From: Chloroflexota bacterium
Lineage (GTDB): Bacteria > Chloroflexota > UBA11872
Assembly (NCBI GenBank): GCA_026706485.1
Contig: JAPOYR010000004.1
Span: 372,001 to 436,000 of the forward strand
Reading direction: 5' to 3'
Length of the DNA stretch: 64,000 nucleotides
Both the position numbers and the translations under genes were made by a program. The notes beneath the pieces are model-generated. The model ran no database searches. It was not told the DNA's origin and saw only the letters and a list, made by a program, of their open reading frames with translations. Each line of letters starts with the position of its first letter. Position 1 is the stretch's first letter. Shown piece after piece: positions 1 through 9,466 of this stretch.

Positions 1-433
1 TGCCAAAGAACACAAACGGCGGCGGGCTACTGAGGACGGTGAGTTCAAGGATGTAGAGCGTTCCACCGCTGTCGGGAATCGGCGCGAATCGAATCTCGAG
101 CGGGGCGCCGGCCGTCGATTGGTCGAGGACTCCAATGCGGCTTTCGCGGATCGCAGCGTCCGCCCCGTGGGGAATCACGCGTGCAAGCACGTCGCCCACC
201 GTCCCCGTGCTTTCGCCTTCGATCTTGGCCCATACGTCGATACGGGACAAATAGTCATGTTGGACTCGAAACGGCTGCGTCACAAACGAGACTGGACCGG
301 CGTAAAAGCCGTGGCGAACGTCATTCCACTCGTCCGCTTGACGCTCGAATTCGGCAAAGAGTGCGACGCCGGCGACGGTACAGAAAGCGACTACAACGCC
401 CAGGCTGAGGAGTGCCCGTGGACGGCGGCGCAT
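1..433 (-). CDS. Partial membrane/envelope protein, N-terminal segment (runs off the left edge)
   Basis: Reading the minus strand from an ATG at 433 gives an uninterrupted frame to position 1, so the gene continues outside the window. Seen: a basic start (MRRRPRALL), one hydrophobic segment at about residues 8-28 (signal anchor), then a beta-rich stretch with an IDVWAKIEG segment and a PIPDSGGTLYILEL segment. Such beta-domains occur after the first membrane helix of large envelope glycan-assembly proteins, so an envelope role is inferred. The membrane AlkP-type gene at 11333 has a loosely similar beta-rich segment after its first helix. It is divergent from the nuclease-like gene at 559. Function is not identified. 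Confidence 0.65.
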   Translation of the reverse strand, partial: MRRRPRALLSLGVVVAFCTVAGVALFAEFERQADEWNDVRHGFYAGPVSFVTQPFRVQHDYLSRIDVWAKIEGESTGTVGDVLARVIPHGADAAIRESRIGVLDQSTAGAPLEIRFAPIPDSGGTLYILELTVLSSPPPFVFFG

Positions 434-558
434 GGCGCTCAGGATACAGCACACACGCAGCCACGCGGGGTGCGACGCATGGCGCGGACACGCGTGGCAG
501 ACATGCCCCAGGCGGTAGCTGGACGCCGAGCGCCGGGTCTGCGCCACCACGGTCCGGC

Positions 559-1305
559 ATGAGCGCGCGGCGCGCGACCCGGCTCAGCTTCACCAAGCTG
601 TCGCTCTTCGAGTTTTGCCCCACGGCCTATCGCTATCGCTACGTCGAGCGCGTGCCGATGCCCTTCGTGCCGCGGATCGTCGTGGGCGCGATCGTGCACA
701 CGGTGCTCAACCGGCTCTTCGAGCGGCTGCAGCAACGGCAGCAAGTCGACAAGGGTGTCCTCGACCGTTTGCACGCGGACTACTGGAACGATGCGCCGCA
801 GCTCGACCGTGAGCGGTTTCCTGACATGTGGCGGGACGGACAAGCGTTACTGGACGGGTATTGGTCGGCCAACCACGCCGATCTCGGCCAACCGGTGCTG
901 CTCGAGTCGCGATTTCGGTTTCGTCCAGATCCCGAGGCCCGGTATTCCATCGAAGGCGTGATCGATCGGGTGGACGAGACCCCATCAGGCGCGGCAGTCA
1001 TCGACTACAAGAGCGGTCGCCGCCCGGAGCGGCTCCCGGACCGCCTGCGCGCGCAGCTCCACACCTACGCGCTGGGCGTGGAGCAGGTGCACCAGCGCCG
1101 CGTCGAGCGCCTGGACGCCTATTTCCTGGCTGACAACGCCGCCATCTCGGTGGAACCGGACCCCGACTACGGCCACGCGTTGCTGGATCGCTATGCAAAC
1201 ACGGCGGACCGGGTCGAGGCCGGCAGTTTCACCGCCACGCCCGGGCCGCACTGCGCCTGGTGCGACTTCCGTGACCGGTGTCCGTTCCGCGCGACGGATG
1301 CCTAG
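559..1305 (+). CDS. PD-(D/E)XK nuclease-like protein with iron-sulfur cysteines (RecB/Cas4/AddB C-terminal type)
   Basis: This 248-residue protein looks like a stand-alone RecB-family exonuclease domain. Visible motifs are His46 in GAIVHTVLNRLF, Asp136 in IEGVIDRVDE, the core Asp149-x-Lys151 in VIDYKSGRRP and Gln166 in AQLHTY. Cys20 (EFCPTAYRY) with Cys232, Cys235 and Cys241 (HCAWCDFRDRCPF) match the four-cysteine [4Fe-4S] pin of AddB/Cas4 nucleases. The frame is open from further upstream, but ATG 559 begins the conserved part, so I chose it. No cas genes or helicase partner lie adjacent, so a general DNA-repair role is more likely than CRISPR adaptation. It converges with nuoF three bases away. 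Confidence 0.88.
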   Translation: MSARRATRLSFTKLSLFEFCPTAYRYRYVERVPMPFVPRIVVGAIVHTVLNRLFERLQQRQQVDKGVLDRLHADYWNDAPQLDRERFPDMWRDGQALLDGYWSANHADLGQPVLLESRFRFRPDPEARYSIEGVIDRVDETPSGAAVIDYKSGRRPERLPDRLRAQLHTYALGVEQVHQRRVERLDAYFLADNAAISVEPDPDYGHALLDRYANTADRVEAGSFTATPGPHCAWCDFRDRCPFRATDA

Positions 1306-1308
1306 CGC

Positions 1309-2607
1309 TCAGCCCGCGCGGCCGTTGCCGTTCGCGGTGAAACAGGTGCCCGCGGCGCAGTAGTGGTCGCGGATGTGGGCCTCGAACTCGTCGCGGAAGC
1401 GGCTGGCCGCGCCGCGCACCGGCTGATGCGCAAAGTGCCCCAGCCCGCAGAACGACGCCATCATGCTGGCGCCCAGTTCCTCCAGCAGGTCGAGATCATC
1501 CATCGTGCCCTGGCCGTGCATGATGCGCTCGCAAATCTGGACCAGGTTGGGCGTGCCCTCGCGGCAGGGGATGCAAAAGCCGCAACTCTCGTCCTCGAAG
1601 AACAGCGCGTCTCGGTAGGCCGCGTCGACCATGCAGGCGGTCTCGTCGAACACCACCACGCCGCCGGTGCCCATGATCGTGCCCAGCTCGGCCATGGACT
1701 TGGGCTCAAGCGACGCGTCGATCTCGGCCGGGGTCAGGGGCGCGGACGACGCTCCGCCGGGCTTGAATCCCTTGAGAGTCCGCCCCTCCGGCACGCCGCC
1801 GCCGTGATCCATGATCACCTCACGGGCCGAGACGCCCAGGGGCAGCTCCACGCAGACAGGGTTCACCACGTTGCCCGAGAGGCAATACATCTTGGTGCCC
1901 GCCGCGTCGCCGATGCCGAGGTCCTTGAACCACTCGGCGCCCTTCATCACGATGGCGGGCGCGGCGGCCAGCGTCTCGACGTTATTGATCGCGGTCGGCA
2001 GCCCCCACACGCCGAAGTTGGTCGGGAACGGCGGCTTGAACCGCGGGTTGCCGCGCTTGCCTTCCAGCGAGTTGAACAGCGCCGTCTCCTCGCCCACGAT
2101 GTAGGCTCCGGCGCCGCGCCGAAACTCGACCTCCAGGTTGAAGTCGTCACGGCCGCAGATGCCCTGCCCGAGATATCCGGCCTCGTACGCCTCGCGCAGG
2201 GCGGCCTTCACTCGCTCGTGCGACAACCCATATTCGCCGCGGATGTAGAAGTATCCGCGCTCGGCGTTCGAGGCGTACGCGGCAATGATCAGGCCCTCGA
2301 TGGTCATGTGCGGGTCCAGCTCGAGGGACAGGCGGTTCACATAGGTCCCCGGCTCGCTCTCGTCGGCGTTCACCACCACGTAGCGCGGCGTCTTGGGGTC
2401 CTTGCGAACAAACTCCCACTTGAGGCCGGTAGGGAAGAAGGCGCCGCCGCGGCCCGTGAGGTTCGACTCCTTGATGAGGTCGCTCACGTCCTCTGGCGTC
2501 ATCTCCTTCAGGACGCGCTCGAGGGCCTCATAGCCACCGGCTTCGCGGTAGCTGGCCAGCGACCAGGACTTGGGACGGCCGAAGTTGCGTGTGACGACCA
2601 GCTCCAT
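1309..2607 (-). CDS. nuoF: NADH dehydrogenase NuoF-like subunit / FdsB-type diaphorase subunit
   Basis: This flavoprotein subunit (432 residues, normal NuoF length) takes electrons between NAD(H), FMN and an iron-sulfur cluster. Seen: the FMN/NAD glycine-rich motif GRGGAFFPTG (52-61), NADESEPGTY (80-89), and the N3-type [4Fe-4S] ligands Cys342, Cys345 and Cys348 (ESCGFCIPCREGT) with Cys387. The start is ATG 2607, which overlaps the nuoE stop as TGATG, so the two are translationally coupled. No other complex I genes are in the window. NuoE plus NuoF also form the diaphorase part of NAD-dependent formate dehydrogenases and hydrogenases, and a matching formate dehydrogenase alpha subunit lies at 26248. 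Confidence 0.93.
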   Translation of the reverse strand: MELVVTRNFGRPKSWSLASYREAGGYEALERVLKEMTPEDVSDLIKESNLTGRGGAFFPTGLKWEFVRKDPKTPRYVVVNADESEPGTYVNRLSLELDPHMTIEGLIIAAYASNAERGYFYIRGEYGLSHERVKAALREAYEAGYLGQGICGRDDFNLEVEFRRGAGAYIVGEETALFNSLEGKRGNPRFKPPFPTNFGVWGLPTAINNVETLAAAPAIVMKGAEWFKDLGIGDAAGTKMYCLSGNVVNPVCVELPLGVSAREVIMDHGGGVPEGRTLKGFKPGGASSAPLTPAEIDASLEPKSMAELGTIMGTGGVVVFDETACMVDAAYRDALFFEDESCGFCIPCREGTPNLVQICERIMHGQGTMDDLDLLEELGASMMASFCGLGHFAHQPVRGAASRFRDEFEAHIRDHYCAAGTCFTANGNGRAG

Positions 2608-3137
2608 CAGCCCGCGCCATTCCGCAGGTCGCCGAGCAAGTCGGGCACGTCGTCCGGCATCACCGGGCCATGCTGATCCAGGTTGACCAGCATGGCCGGT
2701 TGCTTGTCGCACAGACCGAGGCACGAAACCACTTCCACGGTAAACCGGCCGTCGGAGCTGGTGTGCCCGCGCGGCACGCCCAATTCCTTCTCGAGCGCGC
2801 CGATCAGCTTCGGGGCACCGGCCAGGTGACAGCTCAAGTCGCGGCACACGCGCAACACGTACGGCGGCTGCGGCTCGAGGGAGAACATGGTGTAGAAGGT
2901 CACCACGCCAAACACCTGGCTCTCGGGGATGCGCAGCTCCTCGGCGATCAAGGTGATCGCTTCGGGCGGCACGTACGAGAACAGCTCCTGGGCGGCGTAG
3001 AGCGCCTCGATGGACGATCCGGGCAACTCCTTGAGCGGCTGCAGTTGTTCCCGCAGCGTTTCCAGCTTGGGTCGCTCTGACTCCGGCAGCGGCTCGCGGC
3101 CGGGCGGCGTCTCGAGCTCAGTGTGGTGAATGGCCAT
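2607..3137 (-). CDS. nuoE: NADH dehydrogenase NuoE-like [2Fe-2S] subunit / FdsG-type
   Basis: This is a thioredoxin-fold [2Fe-2S] subunit of 176 residues that partners NuoF. The ligands are visible as Cys98-x4-Cys103 (VCRDLSCHLAGAP) and Cys139-x3-Cys143 (SCLGLC). The helical N-terminal part carries the family feature of a tyrosine-rich segment (VFGVVTFYTMFSL). I chose ATG 3137; the frame extends 20 codons further up, but those residues do not look like the family. The gene is first in a two-gene minus-strand operon with nuoF and is divergent from the small gene at 3280. Assignment to complex I or to a soluble dehydrogenase is open. Confidence 0.93.
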   Translation of the reverse strand: MAIHHTELETPPGREPLPESERPKLETLREQLQPLKELPGSSIEALYAAQELFSYVPPEAITLIAEELRIPESQVFGVVTFYTMFSLEPQPPYVLRVCRDLSCHLAGAPKLIGALEKELGVPRGHTSSDGRFTVEVVSCLGLCDKQPAMLVNLDQHGPVMPDDVPDLLGDLRNGAG

Positions 3138-3279
3138 GCAGCAAGGGCGCGCGGCAGCGCGTCCGATCACCTGAAAAATGGCGGGTGAGTTTAGCACCCA
3201 TCCCCGCGGCAGCCCGCGATGAACGCCCCGTCCGCTGCGCGGGAACGCGTGGTGCTAGCGTGGCGCCTGGGGAGGCCCA

Positions 3280-3501
3280 ATGGCGCTAACGGAACAGCAA
3301 GCCCGCGAGCTTCGCAGTCTGGCGGCCAGCTGGAATCGAGCCTCGATGGCAGTCGGCAACCTGCTGCGCGACGGCGCCGTCACGTCGGACGGCATCGACA
3401 TGCAGGCGCTGCGCAACGCCACCGACCGGCGCGCTCAGGCCGAGCATCTGCTGGTCGACTTCTGGATAAGTGTCGCCCGCGACGAGTCCGGCGACCCATA
3501 G
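3280..3501 (+). CDS. Small hypothetical protein (73 residues)
   Basis: This is a small, mostly helical, charged protein with no membrane segment or signal peptide. It is likely real: a strong ribosome binding site (GGGGAGG, 3269-3275) sits five bases before ATG 3280, the frame ends 46 bases before folC, and the composition (WNRASMAVGNLL, RRAQAEHLLVDFW) is that of a soluble helical protein rather than a shadow frame. It may be the first gene of the folC-DUF2203-recQ run. No family is recognised and no function is proposed. Confidence 0.55.
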   Translation: MALTEQQARELRSLAASWNRASMAVGNLLRDGAVTSDGIDMQALRNATDRRAQAEHLLVDFWISVARDESGDP

Positions 3502-3547
3502 CCGGCGGACGCGGCGCGCATGTCCGAGCGGCAGGAGCAACCAGGCG

Positions 3548-4915
3548 ATGGCTGACCCGCGACCCGAGCCCTCTGCGCCGGTCGACACGGAGGAATTGGC
3601 CGCCGGCCGTGAGGCTGCCGCCTACATCAACGGCCTCATCCGCGGCCCTGCCGGCCCCACGCAGCCCCGCGCGCCGGTCCACCAACGCCGGCGAGGCCGC
3701 GAACGCCTGGCGCGCATGCATCGCTTTCTCGATGCGCTGGGCAATCCTCAAGCCGGCCTGTCCGTGGTGTTGGTGGCGGGCACCTCGGGCAAGGGCTCGG
3801 TGGCGGTCAAGATCGCGGAGGGATTGCGGGCCGCCGGCTATTCGGCCGGCCTGCACGTCACCCCGTATCTGCAGACGCCGCTGGAGAAGTTCTGGCTCGA
3901 CGGCCGGCTGGCCCGTCCCGGCGAGCTGGCCGATCTGGCGGCGTGGGTTCGGCCCGTCGTCGAGCGCGCCGATCCCTGCCGGCCACCGACCTACGGCATG
4001 GTCTGGGTGGCGCTGACGTTCGAATACTTTCGCCGCGCCAGTGTCGACGTGCTGGTCTTGGAGGTCGGCGCGGGCGGACGCTTCGATCTGACGAATGTCT
4101 GCGACCCGCTGCTCAACGTGATCACCACCGTCGGCATGGACCACGAGAAGAGCCTGGGCCCCTCGCTGGCCGGCATCGCCTGGCACAAGGCCGGCATCGC
4201 GCGACCGGGTGTGCCCACGGTCGTGGGCGGCATGCCCGCGCCGGCGCGGGCAGTGGTGATCGACGAGTTGCAGCGGGTCGGGGCGCCCCTCATCGAAACA
4301 GGGCCGACGGCCCCCGGCGACTTCCGCGCAACCAACGATGGGCTGGCGGACGCGGCCTTGGCGGCGCTGGCGTCGAGCGGATTCAGTCGCATCGACCGCA
4401 CGGCCCATGACACCGCGCATGCGGCCGCCCTGCCCGGGCGCTACGAACGCATGCCGTCCCCCGATGGCCCGCCCGTCATCCTCGACGGCGCGCACAATCC
4501 CGATAAGGCCCGTGCCCTGGCGGCGCTTTGGCGACGCGAGTGCCCGCCGCACGCCGGCGTCCTCGTGGCCGGTACGGTTGGCTATCGGTCGCCGGCCGCC
4601 GTCCTCGCCCCGCTGTGGCCGACGGTCCAGGCGTGGATCGCCACCGAGCCCCAGGTATTGGGCAAGCCGCCCACGCCCGCGGCGGTCGCCGCCCAGGCCG
4701 GCCGCGAGGCCGGGCATCCGGCGGTCGCCGCCGAACCCGACCCGCTGCGCGCCCTGGAGCGCGCCCTGGAGATCTGTCCTCCGGGTGGACGCGTGCTCGT
4801 GGCGGGGTCCCTCTACCTGGCGGGCAACATCCGGTCGCGCTGGTATTCCACGGAGGAGATCGAACGGCAGCGCACCATGTGGCCGCTGCGCCATACTGCG
4901 CCCGACCATGCATGA
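3548..4915 (+). CDS. folC: Folylpolyglutamate / dihydrofolate synthase
   Basis: A Mur-ligase-superfamily enzyme of 455 residues that adds glutamate to folates (or to dihydropteroate) using ATP. Seen: the P-loop GTSGKGS (78-84), the Mg-binding segment LEVGAGGRFDLTN (171-183), MDH (197-199), the lysine in WHKAGI (Lys214, the usual carbamylated position) and LDGAHNP (312-318), which opens the C-terminal ligase domain. ATG 3548 was chosen because AGGAG lies just upstream (3533-3537); the frame extends 26 codons further but without family likeness. The 3' end overlaps the DUF2203 gene by eight bases, indicating coupling. Which of the two activities it has cannot be told from sequence alone. Confidence 0.92.
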   Translation: MADPRPEPSAPVDTEELAAGREAAAYINGLIRGPAGPTQPRAPVHQRRRGRERLARMHRFLDALGNPQAGLSVVLVAGTSGKGSVAVKIAEGLRAAGYSAGLHVTPYLQTPLEKFWLDGRLARPGELADLAAWVRPVVERADPCRPPTYGMVWVALTFEYFRRASVDVLVLEVGAGGRFDLTNVCDPLLNVITTVGMDHEKSLGPSLAGIAWHKAGIARPGVPTVVGGMPAPARAVVIDELQRVGAPLIETGPTAPGDFRATNDGLADAALAALASSGFSRIDRTAHDTAHAAALPGRYERMPSPDGPPVILDGAHNPDKARALAALWRRECPPHAGVLVAGTVGYRSPAAVLAPLWPTVQAWIATEPQVLGKPPTPAAVAAQAGREAGHPAVAAEPDPLRALERALEICPPGGRVLVAGSLYLAGNIRSRWYSTEEIERQRTMWPLRHTAPDHA

Positions 4916-5342
4916 CGAACCCGAATCGCTGCACGGCGACGAGCCCGAAGAGCCGGAGCTTCGCCACTACACGTTGAGCGAGGCCAACGAGCTGCTGGTC
5001 GAGGCGCGGCCCGTGCTGGCGAAGCTGCGGCGCATCTGGCTGGAAGCCGACCCGGATCGTCAGGCCTTTGAGCGCGTCCAGGAGTCCGACGCCGGCGCGG
5101 TGGATGTGAGCCTGGCCCATCAACGCCTCATCGCCGGGCTGTGGGACGTCCAGCCGCTGGTGGCCTGGCTGCGCGCCCGCGACATCCTGCTTCGCGACCC
5201 CGCCACCGGACTGATCGACTTCCTCTCGGAGCTCGACGGCGAGGACTGCTACCTCTGCTGGCGTCTCGGCGAAGAGGACATCGCCTACTGGCACGGCACC
5301 GACGAGGGCTTCGACAACCGCAAGCCGTTGCCCGGCGTCTAG
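4908..5342 (+). CDS. DUF2203 family protein
   Basis: A 144-residue cytoplasmic protein. The family pattern is clear: an N-terminal helix (TLSEANELLVEARPVLAKL), a middle helical hairpin, then GLIDFLSEL and the signature YLCWRLGEEDIAYWHG followed by GFDNRKPL at the C-terminus. DUF2203 proteins are found in Actinobacteria, Chloroflexi and Thermus relatives; their function is unknown to me. The start codon lies inside the end of folC (ATG 4908, folC stop 4913-4915), and recQ starts one base after its stop, so all three are probably co-transcribed. Confidence 0.85.
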   Translation: MHDEPESLHGDEPEEPELRHYTLSEANELLVEARPVLAKLRRIWLEADPDRQAFERVQESDAGAVDVSLAHQRLIAGLWDVQPLVAWLRARDILLRDPATGLIDFLSELDGEDCYLCWRLGEEDIAYWHGTDEGFDNRKPLPGV

Positions 5343-5343
5343 C

Positions 5344-7206
<1,863 letters not shown>

Positions 7207-7302
7207 TCCGAGGGATTTGGTCTGGGGGAAAGTCCCACGATCCGACGGATAAGGCGTTGACTTCCCCAATCTGATCCCTCGGTAAGTCTGGCGAAACACG
7301 GG

Positions 7303-7500
7303 GGATGGATTCCCGCCTCCGGAAATCTTTGCGTAACCCCTCCGTCATTCCCGCGAAGGGAGACCTTTGCGTAACCCTTCGTCATACCCGAGAAGGCGGG
7401 AGTCCACCATTCACTGAGCCTGGGGGCAGGTGGGATTCCTCCGACCATCCTTCGCCCAACCGATTTCGCATAGGTCTCCTTCCGTGGGAATGACGGAGTG
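7303..7500. repeat. Cluster of degenerate intergenic palindromic repeats (CGTCATTCCCGCG family)
   Basis: The 389 bases between recQ and the next gene hold no convincing gene. Two degenerate direct copies of a unit reading CGTCATTCCCGCGAAGG are seen near 7342-7362 and 7379-7405, and an inverted relative (GTGGGAATGACGGAG) at about 7483-7498. The full unit elsewhere in the window (23222) ends in GGCGGGAATCCACC, so it can fold as a hairpin. Related units lie at 19806, 23216 and 32280. They look like dispersed REP-like elements. Confidence 0.7.
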
Positions 7501-7595
7501 CGAATGGCCTACTGCCCGCCGGCGGAGGCCATTGACTGCCGGCCAGGCCAGCCGTAGGGTCGAATCCGCCGCCAATCCGCGTTGAGGAACCTGCC

Positions 7596-8135
7596 ATCGC
7601 CAAGCCACCCGTCAGCGACGCCGCCGTCGCCGCCAAAACCGGCAAGACCTGGGACGAGTGGTGCGCCATCCTGGATGCCGCCGACGGCATGACCATCGGC
7701 CACACGGCCATCGCCGCCTATCTGCGTGACCACCACGATGTCCCGCCCTGGTGGAGCCAGGAAGTCACCGTGGGCTACGAGCGCATCCGCGGCCTGCGTG
7801 AGGAGCACCAGACCCCGCGCGGCTACCAGGTCAGCGTGAGCAAGACGCTGCCGGTCGCCGCCGAGACGCTCTACGAGGCCTGGGCGGAGGAAGAATCCCG
7901 GCGGCGCTGGCTTGGCGACGACGAGCCCCACATCCGCACCGCGCGCCCCAACAAGTCGCTCCGCATCACCTGGGTCGATGGCGTCACCCACGTCGACGTG
8001 GCGTTCTATCCCAAGGAGCCGTCAAAGAGCCAGGTCGTGGTGCAGCACTCCAAGCTCGCGGACCGCGACGACGTCGAGGCCAAGCGCGCCTATTGGAAAG
8101 CCGCCCTCGCCCGCCTCGCTGGCGAGGTGACCTAG
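7596..8135 (+). CDS. DUF4287-like plus SRPBCC (AHSA1-type) protein, non-canonical start
   Basis: A soluble protein of about 179 residues. The N-terminal half has the pattern KTGKTWDEWCAILDA ... WWSQEVTVGYERIRGLRE, recognised from DUF4287-type proteins, and the C-terminal half is a short SRPBCC/AHSA1-like domain (TLPVAAETLYEAWAE, RITWVDGVTHVDV). An ATG exists at 7689 but would cut off the first conserved segment. The frame is open back to a TGA at 7533, with no ATG, GTG or TTG before 7689. A GAGGA ribosome binding site (7584-7588) precedes an ATC at 7596 by seven bases, so I place the start there. A sequencing error (ATG to ATC) is the main alternative. Ligand unknown. Confidence 0.75.
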   Translation: MAKPPVSDAAVAAKTGKTWDEWCAILDAADGMTIGHTAIAAYLRDHHDVPPWWSQEVTVGYERIRGLREEHQTPRGYQVSVSKTLPVAAETLYEAWAEEESRRRWLGDDEPHIRTARPNKSLRITWVDGVTHVDVAFYPKEPSKSQVVVQHSKLADRDDVEAKRAYWKAALARLAGEVT

Positions 8136-8177
8136 CCGCTCGCTACGCTCCGCACGACCGCTCGACGGATCTCAACC

Positions 8178-9347
8178 ATGCTGCCCCGCGAACGCTATCT
8201 GCCCGCCGCCGGCGAGGACATCGCCCAGTGGCATTCGGTCAGCTACATCGACGCCGGCCTCACGCGGCTCGAACGGTTTCAAACCAGCGGCGCGTCGGAC
8301 GAATACCACGAGTTCGAGCAGCGCACCTCACCCGACAACGGCCGCACCTGGACCGAGCGCGAAACCCTGCCCGGCATCGTGCAGGACCTCGACGGCGGCG
8401 GCATCGTCACCGCTCCGCCCGGCATTTACGTCGACCGCGCCCGCGACCGGCGCTACCAGATACGCATGCGCCGCATCTGGCCCGGCCTGCCGGCCTACAC
8501 CCATGCCTGGGGGTCCCACCGGCACCCGTGCAACGACCACGTCTTCGCCTGGGCTGACGACGAGCCCGAAACGCTGCTCCGGTATGAGGAAGGGCCGGAC
8601 TTCGATCCCGAGAATCCTTTCGATTCCGACTTCTGCGCCACCAACCGCGCCTATCCGGGCCAGGCCATCACCATCGCGCCCGACGGCACGGCCTATCTGC
8701 CCCTGGTGGCGCACCCTGCCGAGCTAGAGGCTGCGCACGCCAGCGGCGGGCTGGTCGTCATGCGCCGTGAGCCCCGGTCGAGCGAATGGCAGGCATCGAA
8801 CATCGAGTTCCTCGGGCCGGAGCGCTCCTCACGCGGGGTGCTGGAGCCGGAGGTCGCCGTGCTGCGCGATGGCCGTCTGCTCACCGTCGTCCGTGCCAGC
8901 CACACCGCCACGACCCCGGGGCGGAAATGGTTCAGCGTCTCCGACGACGGCGGCCGCCGCTTCTCGCCGTTTCAGGAGCTGCGCTACGACGACGGCTCAC
9001 GGTTCTATTCCCCGTCCAGCATCCATCGGTTCATTCGTTCGGAGCGCAATGGGAAGCTCTACTGGCTTGCCAACATCACCCCGGAGCCCCCTGACGGCAA
9101 CAGCCCGCGCTACCCCCTCTACATCGCCGAGATCGATGAGGATGGCCCGGCGGTGCGGCGCGACAGCCTGCGGCTCGTCGACGACCGCGGACCGAACGAA
9201 CCCGAGGCGCTGCAACTCTCGAACTTCAACATCCTCGAAGACCGCGAAACCCTCGACATCGAGATCTACCTCACCCGCCTCGGCGAGGTCGCCGACCACT
9301 TCTGGCAGGCCGCTGTCTACCGCTACCTCTTCTCGCCACCGACCTAG
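8178..9347 (+). CDS. Sialidase-like / BNR-repeat beta-propeller protein
   Basis: A protein of 389 residues with the composition of a six-bladed sialidase-superfamily propeller. Asp-box-like motifs are visible (SPDNGRTWTE near residue 51, SDDGGRRFSPF near 255). Other repeated strands include VAVLRDGRLLTVVR and FYSPSSIHRFIRS. There is no signal peptide or membrane segment, so it is predicted to be cytoplasmic. The classical FRIP motif of GH33 sialidases is absent here, unlike the protein at 35010, so the substrate is open; a glycoside hydrolase or sugar-binding role is inferred. It follows the DUF4287-like gene by 42 bases. Confidence 0.72.
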   Translation: MLPRERYLPAAGEDIAQWHSVSYIDAGLTRLERFQTSGASDEYHEFEQRTSPDNGRTWTERETLPGIVQDLDGGGIVTAPPGIYVDRARDRRYQIRMRRIWPGLPAYTHAWGSHRHPCNDHVFAWADDEPETLLRYEEGPDFDPENPFDSDFCATNRAYPGQAITIAPDGTAYLPLVAHPAELEAAHASGGLVVMRREPRSSEWQASNIEFLGPERSSRGVLEPEVAVLRDGRLLTVVRASHTATTPGRKWFSVSDDGGRRFSPFQELRYDDGSRFYSPSSIHRFIRSERNGKLYWLANITPEPPDGNSPRYPLYIAEIDEDGPAVRRDSLRLVDDRGPNEPEALQLSNFNILEDRETLDIEIYLTRLGEVADHFWQAAVYRYLFSPPT

Positions 9348-9387
9348 AGAACCTCTGAGAAAGCTGCGCCAAAAGCGGACCTCAACT

Positions 9388-9435
9388 CCAATCCGTTCGC
9401 CCTGAGCCTGTCGAAGGGGTTATCGAACGGATTGG
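9388..9435. repeat. Palindromic intergenic repeat (GTTCGCCCTGAGC family)
   Basis: A 48-base inverted repeat with perfect 12-base arms: CCAATCCGTTCG at the left and CGAACGGATTGG at the right. The central segment reads CCCTGAGCCTGTCGAAGGGG. A second copy with different arms is at 21654-21709. It lies between two convergent genes, so it might also act as a bidirectional terminator, but there is no T tract. Confidence 0.75.
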
Positions 9436-9466
9436 GGTGAAGCACAGGGCCTAGGTCACACTTCTT

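Noticed and set aside
559-1305. Cas4 identity for the PD-(D/E)XK protein
   Set aside because: The Cys pattern fits, but no cas genes or repeat array are present, so a general RecB-type name is safer.
3380-4909. Long open frame antisense to folC
   Set aside because: Arg/Gly/Asp-rich shadow of a clear folC reading; no family motifs or ribosome binding site.
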